The translations under genes and the position numbers were made by a program. The notes under the pieces are model-generated. The model had not been told where the DNA came from, made no database searches, and worked only from the letters and a program-made list of their open reading frames with translations. Of a stretch of 64,000 nt of DNA, positions 10,156 through 19,344 are shown one piece after another. The stretch covers positions 358,605 to 422,604 of the forward strand of contig NZ_SFCC01000006.1 of NCBI RefSeq assembly GCF_004214935.1, written 5' to 3'. This DNA is from Amycolatopsis suaedae (lineage in GTDB: Bacteria; Actinomycetota; Actinomycetes; Mycobacteriales; Pseudonocardiaceae). Positions within the stretch are counted from its first letter, which is position 1, and each line of letters opens with the position of its first letter.

Positions 10156-11208
10156 ATGATCAGCACGGCGCGCGTCGTCGTCGCGCTCGGCGTGGTCGGC
10201 ACGCTGACCGCCGGGTGCACGCTCTTCTCCAGCTCCGGCGACGACCCCGCCGGCCCGACCACGATCAAGCTGGTCACCCACCAGTCGTGGAACGCGCAGC
10301 AGGAGATCCTCGACGCCTTCGAGCGCCAGTCCGGCATCAAGATCGAGGTGCTCAAGGAGGGCGACGCCGGCGCGCTGACCAACAAGCTGGTGCTGACCAA
10401 GGCCAATCCCATCGCCGACGTCGCCTTCGGCGTCGACACGACGTTCGCGTCCCGGGCGCTGGCCGAGGGCGTCTTCGAGCCCTACACCAGCCCCGAGGCC
10501 GACCGCGGCTCGCAGCGCTACGCCATCGACCCGCAGCACCGGCTGTCCGCGGTCGACGTCGGCGACGTCTGCGTCAACATCGACGTCCAGTGGTTCGCCC
10601 AGCGCAACCTGCCCGAGCCCAAGACGTTCGACGACCTGGCCGACCCGCGTTACCGCGACCTGCTGGTCGTCGAGAACCCCGCCACCTCGTCGCCCGGTCT
10701 GGCGTTCCTGCTGGCCACCGTCGCCAAGTACGGCGAGCAGGGCTGGGCAGGCTACTGGGAGAAGCTCAAGCAGAACGGCACGAAGGCCGTCGCGGGCTGG
10801 GAGGTCGCCTACAGCCAGGAGTTCTCCGGCTCGGCAGGCAAGGGACCACGCCCGATCGTCGTGTCCTACGCGTCATCGCCCGCGGCCGAGGTCGGCGAGG
10901 ACGGCAAGCCGCGGACGAAGGCGCTGCTCGACACCTGCTTCCGGCAGGTCGAGTACGCCGGGGTCCTGGCGGGCGGCAAGCAGGTCGACAAGGCCGGCAA
11001 GGTGGTGGACTTCCTGCTGTCCCAGCAGTTCCAGGCCACCGTCGCGGACACGATGTACGTCTACCCCGCCCGGGAGGGCGTCCCGCTTCCCGCCGCGTGG
11101 ACGCAGGCCGCGCCGCTCCCGCCCAACCCGGTGACGATGCCGGGCGAGCAGATCCAGGCGGGCCGGGAGCGCTGGGTCGAGCAGTGGCGCGGAATCGTCG
11201 AACGCTGA
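10156..11208 (+). CDS. thiB: Thiamine-type ABC transporter substrate-binding lipoprotein
   Basis: A 350-residue secreted lipoprotein with signal peptide and lipobox LTAGC (C21). The mature part follows the ThiB pattern: SWNAQQEILDAFERQSGIK, ANPIADVAFGVD, VENPATSSPGLAFLLA and RPIVVSYASSPAAEV. It should capture thiamine or thiamine phosphates outside the membrane. The ATG at 10156 is preceded by GAGGGAGG. The permease start lies inside its last 25 bases. No TPP riboswitch is visible in the 57-bp upstream gap, so thiamine control, if any, is by other means. A related ligand is possible. Confidence 0.82.
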   Translation: MISTARVVVALGVVGTLTAGCTLFSSSGDDPAGPTTIKLVTHQSWNAQQEILDAFERQSGIKIEVLKEGDAGALTNKLVLTKANPIADVAFGVDTTFASRALAEGVFEPYTSPEADRGSQRYAIDPQHRLSAVDVGDVCVNIDVQWFAQRNLPEPKTFDDLADPRYRDLLVVENPATSSPGLAFLLATVAKYGEQGWAGYWEKLKQNGTKAVAGWEVAYSQEFSGSAGKGPRPIVVSYASSPAAEVGEDGKPRTKALLDTCFRQVEYAGVLAGGKQVDKAGKVVDFLLSQQFQATVADTMYVYPAREGVPLPAAWTQAAPLPPNPVTMPGEQIQAGRERWVEQWRGIVER

Positions 11209-12776
11209 CCGGGCTGGGCCTGCTCGCGGCCCTGCCCATCGGTTTCCTCGCACTCTTCTTCATCTGGCCGGTCGCCGCGATCGTCGGGCTCGGCTTCGCC
11301 GACGGCGGTGTCGGCGAAGCCCTCGCCGAGGGCGAGACGTGGCGGCTGGCCGCGTTCACGGTCACGCAGGCCGCCGCCTCCACCGTGCTGGCCGTGCTCG
11401 CCGGCCTGCCCGTGGCCTACGTCCTGGCCCGGCTGCGCCTGCCCGGCGTCGCCGCCGTCCGCAGCCTGCTGTTGGTGCCGTTCGTGCTGCCGACGGTCGT
11501 GGTCGGCCTGGCCTTCCGGGCGCTGTGGCCGGACGGCGGGCTCACGTCGATCGTGCTGGCCAACACGTTCTTCAACATCGCCGTCGTGGCGCGGACGGTC
11601 GGCGGCCTGTGGGCGCACCTCGACCGCGGTGGCGAGGAGGCGGCGCGGGTACTGGGCGCATCGGCGTTCACCGCGTTCCGGACGGTGACGCTGCCGGCCA
11701 TCATGCCGGCGGTCGGGTCCGCGGCGGCGGTCGTGTTCCTGTTCTGCTCCACCAGTTTCGGCGTCGTGCTGATCCTCGGCGGCGGCACGCTGCGCACCCT
11801 GGAAACCGAGATCTACCTGCGCACGGTCAACCTGTTCGACCTGCCCGGCGCGGCGGCGCTGTCCCTGGTCCAGCTGGCAGCCGTCATCGCGGCACTGGCC
11901 GTCGGCGCGCGGGCCCGGCGACGCCGGGAGACGGCCCTTCGCCTGCGGCCCAGCACCCGCACGGCCCGGCGGCCCGCGGGCGGCGAGTGGTGGGTGGTCG
12001 CCGCGGCGGGGGGCGTGCTGGTCCTGCTCGCGGTGCCGATCGCCGGGCTCGTGCTGCGCTCGCTGTCCGGAGTGGACGGCTGGAGCCTGGCCGGTTACCG
12101 GGCGTTCACCGGCACGGGCGAGGGCGTCCCGGCCTGGGACGCGGCGCTGAACTCGCTGCGGACCGCCTTCGACGCCACCGTGCTCGCGTTGATCGTCGGG
12201 GTGCTGGCCTCGGTGGTGATCGTGTCGCTGCGGCGTTCGGCTCGCGTGGCCGGTGAGGTGCTGGACGGCGCGCTGATGCTGCCGCTCGGCGTGTCGGCGG
12301 TGACGGTCGGCTTCGGCTACCTCGTCACGCTGGACGATCTGCCCGGCGACCTGCGCACGTCACCGCTGCTCGTGCCGCTGGCGCAGGCCCTGGTGATCAT
12401 CCCGCTGGTCATCCGGATGGTGCTGCCGGTGCTGCGCTCGGTCGACGAACGCCTGCGGCAGGCGGCCGCGACGCTCGGCGCCGGGCCGTTGCGGGTGTGG
12501 CGCGAGGTCGACCTGCCGCTGACGTTGCGGTCGCTGGTCGCCGCGGCCGGGTTCGGGTACGTGGTCGCGCTCGGCGAGTTCGGCGCGACGAGCTTCCTGG
12601 CCCGGCCGGAGGCGCCGACCCTGCCGGTGCTGATCGCGGAGCTGGCCGGACGGCCGGGACAGCTCAACAGCCAGCTGGCCTACGCTTCCTGCGTGCTGCT
12701 GATGGTGGTGACCGGAGCCGTGGTGCTGGTGATCGACCGGCTACGGGCCGGCCAGAGCGCGGTCGGGGAGTTCTGA
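11184..12776 (+). CDS. thiP: Thiamine-type ABC transporter permease (fused double domain)
   Basis: About 530 residues in two homologous membrane halves of roughly six helices each, the ThiP layout. Each half has the EAA-type coupling loop (EEAARVLGASAFTAFRTVTLP near 155; RQAAATLGAGPLRVWREVDLP near 430). The GTG at 11184 overlaps the end of thiB by 25 bases; no later start retains the first helix so well. The stop overlaps the ATPase start as TGATG. It forms the channel for the substrate delivered by the upstream lipoprotein. Confidence 0.82.
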   Translation: MARNRRTLTGLGLLAALPIGFLALFFIWPVAAIVGLGFADGGVGEALAEGETWRLAAFTVTQAAASTVLAVLAGLPVAYVLARLRLPGVAAVRSLLLVPFVLPTVVVGLAFRALWPDGGLTSIVLANTFFNIAVVARTVGGLWAHLDRGGEEAARVLGASAFTAFRTVTLPAIMPAVGSAAAVVFLFCSTSFGVVLILGGGTLRTLETEIYLRTVNLFDLPGAAALSLVQLAAVIAALAVGARARRRRETALRLRPSTRTARRPAGGEWWVVAAAGGVLVLLAVPIAGLVLRSLSGVDGWSLAGYRAFTGTGEGVPAWDAALNSLRTAFDATVLALIVGVLASVVIVSLRRSARVAGEVLDGALMLPLGVSAVTVGFGYLVTLDDLPGDLRTSPLLVPLAQALVIIPLVIRMVLPVLRSVDERLRQAAATLGAGPLRVWREVDLPLTLRSLVAAAGFGYVVALGEFGATSFLARPEAPTLPVLIAELAGRPGQLNSQLAYASCVLLMVVTGAVVLVIDRLRAGQSAVGEF

Positions 12777-13789
12777 TGCTCACCGTCACTGACGTTACTG
12801 TCCATTATGGAACGTTCGAGGCCGTGTCCGGCGCGTCGCTGGAGATCGGCGACGGCGAGGTGTTCGCGCTGCTCGGGCCGTCCGGTTCGGGAAAGTCGAC
12901 GCTGCTGCGCGGCATCGCGGGCCTGGAACCGCTGACCGGCGGCACGGTGGCCTGGGACGGCACCGACCTCGCCACCACGCCGGTGCACCGCCGCGGGTTC
13001 GGCCTGGTCTTCCAGGACGGCCAGCTGTTCCCGCACCGCGACGTCGCGGGCAACGTCGCGTTCGGCCCGCGCATGCACGGCGCCTCCCGCGAGGAACGGG
13101 CCGCGCGCGTCCGCGAGCTGCTGGAGCTGGTCGGCCTGGCCGGCTACGAGCGGCGGCGGGTGACGGAGCTGTCCGGAGGCCAGGCCCAGCGCGTGGCACT
13201 GGCCAGGGCGCTCGCGCCGCGGCCCCGGCTGCTGCTGCTCGACGAACCACTGTCCGGTGTGGACGCCGAGCTGCGCGAACAGCTGGCCGTTGACCTCGCC
13301 GGGCTGCTGCGTGCGGCCGGTGTGAGCACGCTGCTGGTCACCCACGACCAGGAGGAGGCGTTCGCCCTCGCCGACCGGGTGGCCGTGCTCGACGGGGGAC
13401 GGATCCTGCAGGCCGGGCCGGTACGCGAGGTGTGGCGCCGCCCGGCAGACGACCGGGTCGCGCGGTTCCTCGGGGTGACCACGGTGGTCGACGCCCACGC
13501 GGCGGACGGAGTGGTGACCTCACCGCTGGGCACGCTGAGCATGAACGTGGAAGACGGGCCGGTCCGGCTCGGACTGCGTCCCGGCGCCCTGCGGCTCGAC
13601 GCGGGCGGCGACATCGCGGGGGAGGTGGTCTCGCTGGCACACCGCCGCGACCACCTGCGGCTGACCGTCCGGGTCGCCGAGGGCCTGGTCGTCCAGGCCA
13701 TGGCCCCGGTGCTGGCCGACCCGGCACCGGGCGACCCCGTCCGGCTCACGGCCGACCCGGACGGGGTGGCGATCACCCGTCCTTCGTGA
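12776..13789 (+). CDS. thiQ: ABC transporter ATP-binding protein for the ThiBP system
   Basis: A 337-residue ATPase. Walker A is GPSGSGKST, Q-loop QDGQLFPH, signature LSGGQAQR, Walker B LLLLDEPLSG, and the switch His lies in VTHDQEEA. About 100 residues after the ATPase domain form a TOBE-like C-terminal regulatory domain (VRLGLRPGALRL), longer than E. coli ThiQ (about 232) and like MalK/PotA-class ATPases. Start and upstream stop overlap. Its last 17 bases overlap the convergent exporter permease. It energises uptake through the adjacent permease; the substrate is inferred from thiB. Confidence 0.8.
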   Translation: MLTVTDVTVHYGTFEAVSGASLEIGDGEVFALLGPSGSGKSTLLRGIAGLEPLTGGTVAWDGTDLATTPVHRRGFGLVFQDGQLFPHRDVAGNVAFGPRMHGASREERAARVRELLELVGLAGYERRRVTELSGGQAQRVALARALAPRPRLLLLDEPLSGVDAELREQLAVDLAGLLRAAGVSTLLVTHDQEEAFALADRVAVLDGGRILQAGPVREVWRRPADDRVARFLGVTTVVDAHAADGVVTSPLGTLSMNVEDGPVRLGLRPGALRLDAGGDIAGEVVSLAHRRDHLRLTVRVAEGLVVQAMAPVLADPAPGDPVRLTADPDGVAITRPS

Positions 13790-14651
13790 TCAGCCGGGCG
13801 TAGGCCAGCGACAGCCCGATCACCAGGTAACAGCCCGCCCGCACGGCGCCTTCCACCAGGCCGGACGCCGGCACCGGGTCGCGCAGCACGTCGCCGAGCG
13901 CGATGAACGACTCGTTGAGCAGGAAGGGGTGCAGCCAGTCCAGCGCGTCCAGCAGGCGCAGCATCGAGAACACGATCATGCCGCCGAGCACCGAGACGAC
14001 CACCAGCATCGGGTGCTCGGTGCAGGTGGAGATCGCCAGCGCCACCGCGCCGACCCCCCACATCTGCAGGGTCACCCACAGCACGCTCAACGCGATCTTG
14101 CCGACCACGCCACCGAAGCCCAGTGACGTGCCGGACAGCGTGAACACCGCGTCCGGCCCGTTCAGGACCAGCCCGGTGATCACGCCGGACACCGCCATCA
14201 ACGTCACCGCGACCAGCGTCACCACACCGACGCCGAGCGTCTTGACGGCCAGCAGCCTGCCCCGGCTCACCGGCGCGACCAGCCACCCGCGCAACGTGCC
14301 GTGGGACGCCTCGCCTGCGATCGCGTCGGCGCCCGCCATCGCCGCCACCAGCGGCAGCAGCAGGCCCATGCCGATGCCCAGCGCGGCGATCGGCAGCACC
14401 AGCGCGTTGCCGACGGCCGCGGCCAGCAGCGTCTCGCCGCCGCCGTTGGCGCCGTCCTCGCCGCCACCGCGCCCGGTCGGACCGCCGACGACGGCCAGGC
14501 CGATCCCGATGATCACCGGCATGACCGCCAGCAACGCGAGCACGACGATCGTGCGGGGCCTGCGGAAGATCCAGCGCAGCTCCGACCGCAGCAGCCGGGC
14601 GACGCCGATCGTGCGGACCGGCCCGGCCGGTGCCGTGGCTGTCGTCATCAT
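13773..14651 (-). CDS. ABC-2 type exporter permease
   Basis: A 292-residue membrane protein with about six helices and an N-terminal amphipathic stretch RLLRSELRWIFRRPRT typical of ABC-2 permeases. A large loop rich in Gly/Asp (GGPTGRGGGEDGANGGGE, about 57-74) follows the first helix. It pairs with the ATPase encoded just upstream; the stop of that gene and this start overlap (ATGATG), so the alternative ATG at 14648 is also plausible. Substrate unknown; such pairs near a two-component system often export envelope-active drugs or lipids. Confidence 0.8.
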   Translation of the reverse strand: MMTTATAPAGPVRTIGVARLLRSELRWIFRRPRTIVVLALLAVMPVIIGIGLAVVGGPTGRGGGEDGANGGGETLLAAAVGNALVLPIAALGIGMGLLLPLVAAMAGADAIAGEASHGTLRGWLVAPVSRGRLLAVKTLGVGVVTLVAVTLMAVSGVITGLVLNGPDAVFTLSGTSLGFGGVVGKIALSVLWVTLQMWGVGAVALAISTCTEHPMLVVVSVLGGMIVFSMLRLLDALDWLHPFLLNESFIALGDVLRDPVPASGLVEGAVRAGCYLVIGLSLAYARLITKDG

Positions 14652-15637
14652 CGGCCGGCCTCCTCGTCGACGGGCTCGTCCTGGGTCAGCCGGGCGAACA
14701 CGTCCTCCAGGCCGGTGCGGGCCCGTCGAGCCTCGTACACCGGCACGCCGGCCTTGACCAGGATCTCCAGCACCTCGGGCGCGCTGCTCGTGCTGAGGTC
14801 GGCCCGGATGCCCTCCGGCGTGAGCCGGCTGGGAATCCGGCTCTCCCGCAGGGTTTCGATGGCCTTCTCGGTGTCCGGTGTGGACACCAGCAGCGCGGGG
14901 GAGCCGGAGTTGAGCAGCTCCTCCAGCTCGCCCTGCGCGACCACGGTGCCCGCGTGCAGCACCGCGACATGCGTGCAGGTGGCCTCGACCTCGGCGAGCA
15001 GGTGCGACGACACCACGACGGTCACCCCCGACGCGTGCAGTTCCGCGATGATCTTGCGGATCTCCCTGGTTCCCGCCGGGTCCAGGCCGTTCGTCGGCTC
15101 GTCAAGCACCACCATCCGGCGCGGCACCAGCAGCGCCGCCGCCAGGCCGAGCCGTTGCTTCATGCCGAGCGAGTACCCGCGGTAACGGCGGTTGGCCGCG
15201 TCGGTCAGGTTGACCCGCTCCAGCGCGCCGTCCACCGCGCCCGGGATGTCCGAAGTGGACAACCGGGGTTCGGCGGCGGCCAGGCGGTGCAGGTTCTCCC
15301 TGCCGGAGAGGAACGGGTGGAACCCCGGCCCTTCGACGAGCGCACCCACGTCGGGCAGTGCCTTGCCTGCCTCGTCGGGCATGGCGTGGCCGAGCAGCTC
15401 GACCTCGCCGGCCGTCGGCCGGACGAGTCCCAGCAGCATCCGGATGGTCGTCGTCTTGCCCGAGCCGTTGGGGCCGAGCATCCCGAGCACGGCGCCCGCC
15501 GGCACGTCGAGATCGACGTGGTCGACGGCCACCGTGCTGCGGTACAGCTTGCGCAGCCCCCTGGTCCGCGCCGCGAGCGACACGGCCGGCGGGGCGCCCC
15601 CGCCGGCCGTTGCCGTCTCCGTGGAGAGTGTGCTCAC
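14648..15637 (-). CDS. ABC exporter ATP-binding protein
   Basis: A 329-residue DrrA/CcmA-type ATPase. Walker A is GPNGSGKTTT, Q-loop LVEGPGFHPF, signature YSLGMKQRLGLA, Walker B MVVLDEPTNGLDP, H-switch VVVSSHLL. A C-terminal extension of about 100 residues ends in a charged tail. The GTG start at 15637 overlaps the stop of the LolA-like gene by 4 bases (GTGA), and its own stop overlaps the permease start, so the three genes form a tightly coupled leftward operon. It powers export through the partner permease. Confidence 0.88.
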   Translation of the reverse strand: MSTLSTETATAGGGAPPAVSLAARTRGLRKLYRSTVAVDHVDLDVPAGAVLGMLGPNGSGKTTTIRMLLGLVRPTAGEVELLGHAMPDEAGKALPDVGALVEGPGFHPFLSGRENLHRLAAAEPRLSTSDIPGAVDGALERVNLTDAANRRYRGYSLGMKQRLGLAAALLVPRRMVVLDEPTNGLDPAGTREIRKIIAELHASGVTVVVSSHLLAEVEATCTHVAVLHAGTVVAQGELEELLNSGSPALLVSTPDTEKAIETLRESRIPSRLTPEGIRADLSTSSAPEVLEILVKAGVPVYEARRARTGLEDVFARLTQDEPVDEEAGR

Positions 15638-16713
15638 TTCGCGCTCAGTGCCTCGATCAGGACCTGCTCCGGCACGGCCCCCGCGGCGAACCTGCCGTCG
15701 TCGGTGAGCAGGGCGGTGCCGACCTTCGTGGTCACCACGTGGCCGGTACCGAACGGACCGGACACCGGCTTGGCGAACTGGCCGAGCAGCTGCCGGACGT
15801 CGACCGCGCCACGCTCACCGGGCACGCTCTGCGGCAGCTTCCCGCCGGGCAGCGCGTCCGCGGGCAGCGTGCCGGTCAGGACGGTGTCCCAGCCGGTGCC
15901 GACCGTCTTCGGCGCGAGCTGCTCGGCGAGCTTGCCCGCCTCGCCCGGCTGGTGGTCCTCGACGGCCTTGTCGGTCACCTTCGCCCCGGCCGGCGGGGTG
16001 AACGTGAACAGGTCCGCGGGCTGCGGCTCGACCACGAACTCGGTGAACGCCACCTCGAACGCGGGCTCGGTGGTGCCGTTGGTCAGCACCTTCAGCCGCA
16101 GCGGGAGCCTGGTCTGCTCGTCGACCGCGACCCGGACCTCACGCAGCAGCGTGCGCTCCTCCGGCTTCGGCGTCAGCACCAGCTCGTAGGCGGCCCGGTC
16201 GGCGACCCGCGCGGTCCCGTCGACGGAGACCGTGCTGCTCTCCCGGATCGCACCGAGCAGCTGGGTGGCCATCGCGGCCGGGTCCCCGGCCTCGGCCTCG
16301 CGCTGCTGCTGCTTGCCGGCGGGCAGGGTGAGCTTGGTGGCGGTGTTGTCGCCGGAGTCGTAGCGCCACACGGTCGCGCCGTCCTGCACCACCGTGTGCT
16401 CGCCGCTGCCCTGCTTGAGGGCGAGGCGGTTGCGGCCCTGGCCGTCGTGCCAGACCCGGGCGTCCTGCAGGTCCAGCGAGCCGACGCCGGGCAGCCCGGC
16501 GGGCAGGCCGAGCGACTCGTTGACGGCCACCGTCCCCCGCAGCGCCGGAGCCTTGGCGGTGGCGACGGACTGGACCAGGCCTTCGGCGCTGACGGCCGGC
16601 AGCTCCGGTGGCTGCTCGTTCGCACCGGCCGGCATGGCCACGAAGGTCAGGCCGGTTACGCCGAGTACGGTGCCCACCGCCGCGGCGATGAGTGCCTTCT
16701 TCCTCGGTTGCAT
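15634..16713 (-). CDS. Secreted LolA-fold (outer membrane lipoprotein carrier-like) protein
   Basis: A 359-residue exported protein with a signal peptide (MQPRKKALIAAAVGTVLGV...) but no lipobox Cys, probably cut after AGA. The body matches the LolA/LppX/MucB fold pattern: EGLVQSVATAKAPALRGTVAV, then NRLALKQGSGEHTVVQDG, TVWRYDSGDNTATK, and a central VADRAAYELVLTPK. Such proteins bind lipids or sense envelope stress. The coupled ABC exporter and a divergent two-component system suggest an envelope-stress or lipid-transport unit. The exact ligand is unknown. Confidence 0.7.
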   Translation of the reverse strand: MQPRKKALIAAAVGTVLGVTGLTFVAMPAGANEQPPELPAVSAEGLVQSVATAKAPALRGTVAVNESLGLPAGLPGVGSLDLQDARVWHDGQGRNRLALKQGSGEHTVVQDGATVWRYDSGDNTATKLTLPAGKQQQREAEAGDPAAMATQLLGAIRESSTVSVDGTARVADRAAYELVLTPKPEERTLLREVRVAVDEQTRLPLRLKVLTNGTTEPAFEVAFTEFVVEPQPADLFTFTPPAGAKVTDKAVEDHQPGEAGKLAEQLAPKTVGTGWDTVLTGTLPADALPGGKLPQSVPGERGAVDVRQLLGQFAKPVSGPFGTGHVVTTKVGTALLTDDGRFAAGAVPEQVLIEALSAK

Positions 16714-16774
16714 GTGCTACTCCCTGTCGTCTGCTGCTCCCAGTGTGGAGGATTCCCGCTACTCAGGCTTCCCT

Positions 16775-16818
16775 CTCAGGGCTGAGATGGGCCTGAGATG
16801 CTGAGATGGCGCTGAGAA
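16775..16818. promoter_or_regulatory. CTGAGA direct repeats in divergent promoter region
   Basis: CTGAGA occurs at 16782, 16793, 16801 and 16812, with spacings of 11, 8 and 11 bp. A TCTCAG-GG-CTGAGA palindrome covers the first copy. OmpR-family regulators bind direct repeats about one helical turn apart, and such a regulator is encoded 41 bp downstream. It is probably the site for autoregulation and for control of the divergent LolA-ABC operon. Confidence 0.55.
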
Positions 16819-16858
16819 CTCTCGCCCGGGCCGCCCTGAACAGGGCACTCTGGACACC

Positions 16859-17566
16859 GTGAAGCCGCGAGTACTGGTAGTCGACGACGAGCTGGGCGTG
16901 CGCAAGGCACTGCAGCGTGGCCTGCGCGCCGAGGGGATGGACGTGGTCACCACGGCCGACGGCCCCAGCGCGCTGAAGCTCGCCGGCACCGGTGCGTTCG
17001 ACGTGGTGCTGCTGGACATCATGCTGCCCGGCCTGTCCGGCTACCGCGTACTGCAGCAGTTGCGGGCGGACGGTGTCCGCACGCCGGTGCTGCTGGTGTC
17101 GGCGAAGGACGGCGAGATCGACCAGGCCGACGGGTTCGACCTCGGCGCCGACGGTTACGTCGTCAAGCCCTTCTCGTTCGTGGTGCTGGTCGCGCAGCTG
17201 AAGGCCGTGCTGCGCCGGGTGTCACCCGACGGCAGCCGGGGCGTGGTGCGGGTCGGCGAGTTGCGGGTCGATCGCGCGACCAAGTCCGTACGCTGGGCCG
17301 ACGAGCCCGTGCCGCTCAGTCCCCGGGAGTTCGCGCTGCTGGAGGTGCTGGTCGGCAGGGCAGGCACGGTGGTCACCAAGGACGAGCTGCTCCGCGCGGT
17401 GTGGGGCGACGAGCAGGCGGCCACCCGCAACGTGGTGGAGGTCTACGTGGGCTACGTGCGGCGCAAGCTCGACGCCGTCGGCGCCGGCGCGGTGGTGCGC
17501 ACCGTGCGCGGCCACGGCTACCTGGCGTCCGACCCGCAGCTGGACGAGGTGCTCACGGCGGGGTGA
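16859..17566 (+). CDS. OmpR/PhoB-family response regulator
   Basis: A 235-residue regulator. The receiver has acidic pocket VVDDE (D9, D10), phospho-acceptor D53 in LLDIMLPG, and K103 in YVVKPFS. The C-terminal winged helix carries LSPREFALLEVLVGRAG and the RKLDAVGAG...TVRGHGY recognition end. The GTG at 16859 is nearest to the receiver. The stop overlaps the kinase start (GTGA). With the partner kinase it likely senses the envelope and controls the divergent LolA-ABC operon, given the CTGAGA repeats between them. Confidence 0.9.
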   Translation: MKPRVLVVDDELGVRKALQRGLRAEGMDVVTTADGPSALKLAGTGAFDVVLLDIMLPGLSGYRVLQQLRADGVRTPVLLVSAKDGEIDQADGFDLGADGYVVKPFSFVVLVAQLKAVLRRVSPDGSRGVVRVGELRVDRATKSVRWADEPVPLSPREFALLEVLVGRAGTVVTKDELLRAVWGDEQAATRNVVEVYVGYVRRKLDAVGAGAVVRTVRGHGYLASDPQLDEVLTAG

Positions 17567-18903
17567 GGACCACCGGCTGGTGGAGCCGCCGCGGCATCCG
17601 GTTCCGAATCACGCTGATGACCGCGGCGATCACGTTCGGTTGCCTCGCGGTGGTGGCGGTCGTCGCGGGCAAGGGACTCGGGCCGCTGCTGATCCGCTCG
17701 GTGGACTCCGAGCTGCGCGCCGCGCTCGGTCCGGCGACCGCCGAGGTGGCCGCGGGGCAGTTGCCGTCGCCGATGTCCGGCGTCACCGTGCGGGTACTCG
17801 ACATCGCGGGCGCCCCGAAGGACGGCCTGCCGTTCCCGCCGGGCCTGGGGCCGTCGGAGATCAGTGAGCTGAAGGCGGGCGAGGCCGTCCGGACCGACAC
17901 CGACGGCGCCGGGCCGAAGTGGCGCTGGCTCGGTTCGGTGGTGACCGTGCCCGACGGCAGGCAGCGGCTGGTCGTGGTCGGCACCGGGCTGGTCGGGTTC
18001 ACCCAGACCGTGCACGACGGCGGGACCGCCCTGATCTGGGTGGCGCTGGGCAACGCGCTGGTCGCGGCGCTGGCGACCTGGCTCGCCGTGCGGTTCTCGC
18101 TGGCGCCGGTGGCGCGCATGCGGCGGTCGGTGAGGGAACTGCCCGCTGGCGACCGGCTGCCGCTGCCCGGTGCGCACGACGAGCTGCGGGCGCTGGCGCG
18201 GGAGTTCAACGAGCTGCTGGCGCGTCAGGACGAGGCCGCGCAACGGCTGCGACGGTTCACCGGCGACGCCGCGCACGAGCTGCGTTCGCCGGTGGCGTCG
18301 ATCCGGGTGCAGGCCGAGGTCGCCGTCACCAATCCCGACCCGGAGCTGGCTCAGGAGACCCTCGCCGACATCCTCGCCGAGGCCGAACGCTTGTCCGCCC
18401 TGCTCGACGGCCTGCTGTCGCTGGCCCGCTCGGACGCGGGCGAGCTGCCGCCCGCCGAACCGGTCGAGCTGGTCACCGAGGCGCGGGCGGCGGTTGCCCG
18501 GATGCCAGCCGACGCGCCGGACGCGCGGGTGACCGGGGCCGTCGGCAGCGCGTGGGCACACGCCGCGCCCGCCGAGGTCGAGCTGGTACTGAACAACCTG
18601 CTGCGCAACGCCGCGCGCTACGCCAGGAGCCAGATCGTCGTCTCGGTGCTGGCCGGGCGGTCCGGGGTGCGGGTGGTGGTCGACGACGACGGCCCCGGCA
18701 TCGACGCCTCGCACCGGGAGCGGGTGTTCGACCGGTTCTACCGGGTGTCCGACGACCGGGCGCGCACGTCGGGCGGCTCCGGGCTGGGGCTGGCGATGGT
18801 CGCCGAGGCCGTGCGCAGGCGGGGCGGGCACGTGCAGGTGGGCGAGTCGCCGGAGGGCGGCGCCCGCGTCGAGGTGCGCTGGCCCGCCGCCCGGGTCGAG
18901 TGA
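17563..18903 (+). CDS. Sensor histidine kinase
   Basis: A 446-residue kinase. The first membrane helix is at about 14-36, followed by an extracytoplasmic domain of about 120 residues, a second helix (ALIWVALGNALVAALATWLAV), HAMP, HisKA with H238 in DAAHELRSPVAS, and a HATPase with NNLLRNAARYA, DDDGPGID and GGSGLGLAMV. The GTG at 17563 overlaps the regulator stop, so translation is coupled. The sensor domain resembles no ligand-binding fold that I recognise. Confidence 0.9.
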   Translation: MRTTGWWSRRGIRFRITLMTAAITFGCLAVVAVVAGKGLGPLLIRSVDSELRAALGPATAEVAAGQLPSPMSGVTVRVLDIAGAPKDGLPFPPGLGPSEISELKAGEAVRTDTDGAGPKWRWLGSVVTVPDGRQRLVVVGTGLVGFTQTVHDGGTALIWVALGNALVAALATWLAVRFSLAPVARMRRSVRELPAGDRLPLPGAHDELRALAREFNELLARQDEAAQRLRRFTGDAAHELRSPVASIRVQAEVAVTNPDPELAQETLADILAEAERLSALLDGLLSLARSDAGELPPAEPVELVTEARAAVARMPADAPDARVTGAVGSAWAHAAPAEVELVLNNLLRNAARYARSQIVVSVLAGRSGVRVVVDDDGPGIDASHRERVFDRFYRVSDDRARTSGGSGLGLAMVAEAVRRRGGHVQVGESPEGGARVEVRWPAARVE

Positions 18904-18939
18904 GACGCCCGGCATGGGCGGGGCCGTAGGCTTCCGGGC

Positions 18940-19344
18940 GTGACGGTGATCGTGGGCGCGGCGGTGGTCGGCGACGGACGGTTGCTCGTGCAGCAGCGGG
19001 CCTGGCCCGCCGACGCCGCCGGTCGGTGGGAGCTGCCCGGCGGGCGGGTCGAGCCCGGCGAGTCCGAAGTGGAAGCCCTGCGGCGGGAGTGCGTCGAGGA
19101 ACTGGCCGCGGCGGTGCACGTCGGCGCCAGGGTCGGCGCCGACGTGCCGCTGCCACGCGGGAAGGTGCTGCGCATCTACGCGGCCACGCTGGCCGATCCG
19201 GCCGCGCGCCCGCGGGCCGTCGAGCACCGCGCCGTCCGCTGGATCGGCGCCGACGAACTCGACGGCCTCGACTGGCTGCCCGCCGACCGGGTGCTCATCC
19301 CGGACCTGGCCGCGCTGCTGTCAGCCCGCGCCGATCAGCCGTAG
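18940..19344 (+). CDS. mutT2: Nudix hydrolase, MutT2 type
   Basis: A 134-residue Nudix enzyme. The Nudix box runs from G35 (GGRVEPGESEVEALRRECVE) with catalytic Glu residues near 50-54; the usual terminal Gly is Ala. Layout and the tail LDWLPADRVLIPDLAALL match mycobacterial MutT2 (DWVPADRGWIADLA in Rv1160), which hydrolyses oxidised or methylated CTP/dCTP species for nucleotide-pool sanitation. The GTG start is at 18940. Its 3' end overlaps trpS, on the opposite strand, by 24 bases. Confidence 0.85.
   Translation: MTVIVGAAVVGDGRLLVQQRAWPADAAGRWELPGGRVEPGESEVEALRRECVEELAAAVHVGARVGADVPLPRGKVLRIYAATLADPAARPRAVEHRAVRWIGADELDGLDWLPADRVLIPDLAALLSARADQP

Noticed and set aside
10215..11183. Long upstream extension of the thiP frame
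   Set aside because: It runs in another frame through the whole of thiB, has no membrane or family signature, and reflects GC bias.
16782..16818. CTGAGA motifs as a TPP riboswitch
   Set aside because: The second conserved TPP element is missing and the motif recurs four times with helical spacing, which fits a protein site better.
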